7,685 nt of DNA from positions 1 through 7,685 of the forward strand of contig MEFT01000135.1 in assembly GCA_001725215.1 (NCBI GenBank), in the 5' to 3' direction. This stretch comes from Clostridium sp. SCN 57-10. GTDB lineage: Bacteria > Bacillota > Clostridia > Oscillospirales > Butyricicoccaceae. A program made the translations under genes and the position numbers. Shown piece by piece: positions 5,969-7,685 of this stretch (its first letter is position 1; each line of letters opens with the position of its first letter). The notes below the pieces were generated by a model. It was not told where the DNA came from and searched no databases. It saw only the letters and a list, made by a program, of their open reading frames with translations.

Positions 5969-7307
5969 ATGAGAAAGCAACGATTTTTTTGGCCGGCCAT
6001 GCTGTCGGCACTGCTGTTTTGTTCAGGCTGCACCGCTTCGACCGGTGACGGCCTTCTGGCGTTGCCCAAGCTTCCAGGCGAATATGTGATGCTGCAAAAA
6101 AAACTTGATGAAATCGAAGCGATGGGCGCCAAGCTGGTCACAGCGGACTCCGGCCCTAACCGTCAGGCCGTGCAGCTGATCGACCTTGACGGCAACGGAG
6201 ACGAAGAAGCCGTCAGCTTTTTCCATCATACGAACGGGCGTTATACGGCCCACGTGTTTGCCCGCACGGAGAAAGGTTATGAAGAGCGTGCCAGCTTCGG
6301 CACCGAGGCGTCTTCTCTGCGCGCTGTCAATTATCCGGTGTGCGACGTCTCGGGCAAGCTTGCCATTGCGATGTCATGGGGTGTTGACGATGCCGGAAGT
6401 TACGGCATGACCGTTTTTGACGCGGCGGCAGAGGGAATGACCGAGCTGCTTGACGTACAGTATTCGGGGCTCATCATTGCCGACATTGACGGTGACACGG
6501 TGGATGAAATCAGTATCGTGACGCGCGACGGGCGCCTACGCTTTCCGTATGTATGCCTATCGGGGTAATACCTATAAGCTGATCTGCGAGGCACCGCTGT
6601 GCGCCGAAGTCAAAACGGTAGGCCGCATGAAGGTGGGCAAGACGGAAAACGGCGGTACCCAAATTTGCATTGACAGTATGTCGGTCAACGGCGGTTATGT
6701 CACCGATCTGATCAGCATCAGCGGCTCGCGTGCCGTGAACGAAACGATTGACGAGGCGTCGCATTCGGGCATCCTGACATGGAGGCCGGCTTCGGTCTTT
6801 TCAACCGATATCGACGGAGACGGCATTCTTGAGGTGCCCACCTCGGCCGTGCGCGAGTCGCAGGGCGAGTCGCAGGGCTCCGATCTTCGTAACAAGCTGA
6901 TCTGGAAGCACTTCAAAGGCGGCGAAGAGGTCGGGCAGGTTGCCACGACCTATCACAGCGTTTCTGAGGAGTGGTATATTAACTGGCCGGGGCGGTGGGA
7001 AAACGTAGTGAACGTTTCGCGTTATTCATCGTCCGGCATCAGTGTGACGACGTTTTATCTGACCGAAACGGCGGAGGCACCGCATGAGGGTAAGCGCAAC
7101 GAGCTTCTCTCTATCTATGTGTTCAGCGGGGAGAGCCGCACCAATTCCATCGGAGGCTCGATTAAGATTTTACGGCAGACGAGCACGAAAACCTATGGGT
7201 ATTCGCTGTTTGATATTCGCAGCGAGCGCGGTTTGACTGACACGGAGGTTACGGAGCTGTTTCACACCATTGATAAAGAATGGAATAGCGGAGGATATAT
7301 TCAATGA
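5969..7307 (+). pseudogene. VCBS/FG-GAP-like lipoprotein, interrupted by a frameshift
   Basis: The gene reads as one 445-residue lipoprotein split by a +1 shift. Part one (5969-6568) has a lipoprotein signal peptide (MRKQRFF, hydrophobic core, FCSGC with lipid-bearing C21). It also has two acidic loops of the calcium-binding type, DLDGNGDEE (72-80) and DIDGDTVDE (172-180). It then runs out of frame to a TAA at 6566. Part two (6549-7307) continues the protein with a third loop, DIDGDG (280-285 of the restored chain). Removing one G from GGG at 6530-6532 gives a smooth join, D-G-A-Y-A-F-R-M-Y-A-Y. The shift must lie between 6522 and 6565, because the second frame has a stop at 6519-6521. The protein would sit on the outer face of the membrane; the loops suggest a beta-propeller or calcium-stabilised repeats. 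Its ligand is unknown. The stop overlaps the response-regulator start (ATGA), so it is probably that system's lipoprotein partner. A sequencing error is an alternative to true decay. Confidence 0.85.
6855..6878 (+). repeat. Perfect 12-base in-frame tandem duplication
   Basis: GAGTCGCAGGGC occurs twice in a row (6855-6866 and 6867-6878), encoding ESQG-ESQG just after the third acidic loop of the lipoprotein. It probably arose by slippage and could vary in copy number between strains. Confidence 0.85.
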
Positions 7308-7685
7308 GCAAAAAGGTCTTGGTCTTGGAGGATGAAGATAATATCCGCGGGTTTGTGGTTATCAACCTGCGCCGCGCCGGATTCGATACGGTGGAGTTCG
7401 GACTGGGGCAGCCTGCGGCCGAATACTTGTGCAACAATGGAGACGTGTCTGTCGCCGTTCTTGATGTGATGCTGCCTGACATCAGCGGCTTTGAGGTTTG
7501 TCGAAGAGCACGCGAGGCTGGCTGCACCGCGGGCATCATTATGCTGACGGCGATGTCGCAAGAGGCGGATAAAATTGCCGGCTTCTCGACGGGCGCGGAC
7601 GATTATGTCATCAAGCCCTTTTCGGTCGTCGAACTGGTTGCGCGCGTCGAAGCGCTTAATCGCCGTGTGGCGGGAGGCGGCTTTG
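7304..7685 (+). CDS. Response regulator receiver domain, 3' end outside window
   Basis: The first 127 residues form a CheY-like receiver domain: acidic pair E9-D10, phospho-acceptor D54 (in VLDVMLPDISG), switch threonine T82 (in IIMLTA) and lysine K104 (in VIKPF). The GADDYVIKPFSVVELVARVEAL segment is typical of OmpR/PhoB-type regulators, so a DNA-binding winged helix probably follows beyond the window; that is inference. The protein would be phosphorylated by a sensor histidine kinase, expected downstream. The start ATG overlaps the TGA of the lipoprotein gene by 4 bases (ATGA). A GGAGG site (7290-7294) lies 9 bases upstream of it. Such overlap usually means translational coupling, so the upstream frameshift may affect its expression. 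Confidence 0.95.
   Translation, partial: MSKKVLVLEDEDNIRGFVVINLRRAGFDTVEFGLGQPAAEYLCNNGDVSVAVLDVMLPDISGFEVCRRAREAGCTAGIIMLTAMSQEADKIAGFSTGADDYVIKPFSVVELVARVEALNRRVAGGGF

Noticed and set aside
6522..6565. Programmed +1 ribosomal frameshifting in the lipoprotein
   Set aside because: There is no stop codon or slippery codon at the shift and no stimulatory Shine-Dalgarno-like element that I can see; mutation or sequencing error is simpler.

Overview
The window looks like a piece of a chromosome from an anaerobic Firmicute, most likely a moderately GC-rich Clostridia lineage (Oscillospiraceae-like). This rests on recognised protein types (Obg, MtaB, a DacF-type D,D-carboxypeptidase, a lipoprotein plus response regulator), strong AGGAGG-type ribosome binding sites and sigma-A-like promoters. 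The taxonomic guess is inference. I see no insertion sequence, integrase, tRNA, rRNA or CRISPR array.

Layout. (1) Positions 1-1184 hold the 3' nine-tenths of obg (ribosome-assembly GTPase), closed by a strong intrinsic terminator (1200-1240). (2) A self-contained gene at 1402-1938 encodes a 178-residue Cys-rich protein of unknown function. It has its own consensus promoter, an upstream inverted repeat and a bidirectional terminator shared with the convergent gene that follows. (3) On the minus strand, mtaB (4256-2970, tRNA ms2t6A methylthiotransferase) is followed after 38 bases by a HEMGH zinc-metalloprotease-like gene (2931-2086). They probably form one transcript from a near-perfect promoter at 4301-4273. 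(4) Divergent from mtaB, a DacF-type carboxypeptidase gene (4351-5394) has a good signal peptide, SxxK and KTG motifs, but an apparent in-frame internal deletion that removes the SxN catalytic motif. (5) A small P-loop protein (5476-5889) has its own promoter and terminator. (6) A calcium-loop (VCBS/FG-GAP-like) lipoprotein gene (5969-7307) is broken by one apparent extra G. It overlaps by 4 bases the start of an OmpR-like response regulator that runs off the window end.

How the genes relate. Most of the window is housekeeping: ribosome assembly, tRNA modification and cell-wall trimming. The final lipoprotein-regulator pair looks like the start of a two-component signalling operon, with the lipoprotein a candidate extracytoplasmic partner. 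The middle stretch (about 1290-2960: Cys-rich protein and protease) reads lower in GC than the flanking obg and mtaB and may be an accessory insertion.

The most notable signals are the carboxypeptidase that has lost its SxN motif, the single-base frameshift in the lipoprotein, a promoter whose -10 box lies 6 bases before the lipoprotein start codon (predicted leaderless mRNA), and a very short mtaB leader. I do not see convincing evidence for a wholly new multi-gene system. No gene-free stretch exceeds 300 bases; the longest (1185-1401) holds a terminator, an inverted repeat and a promoter.
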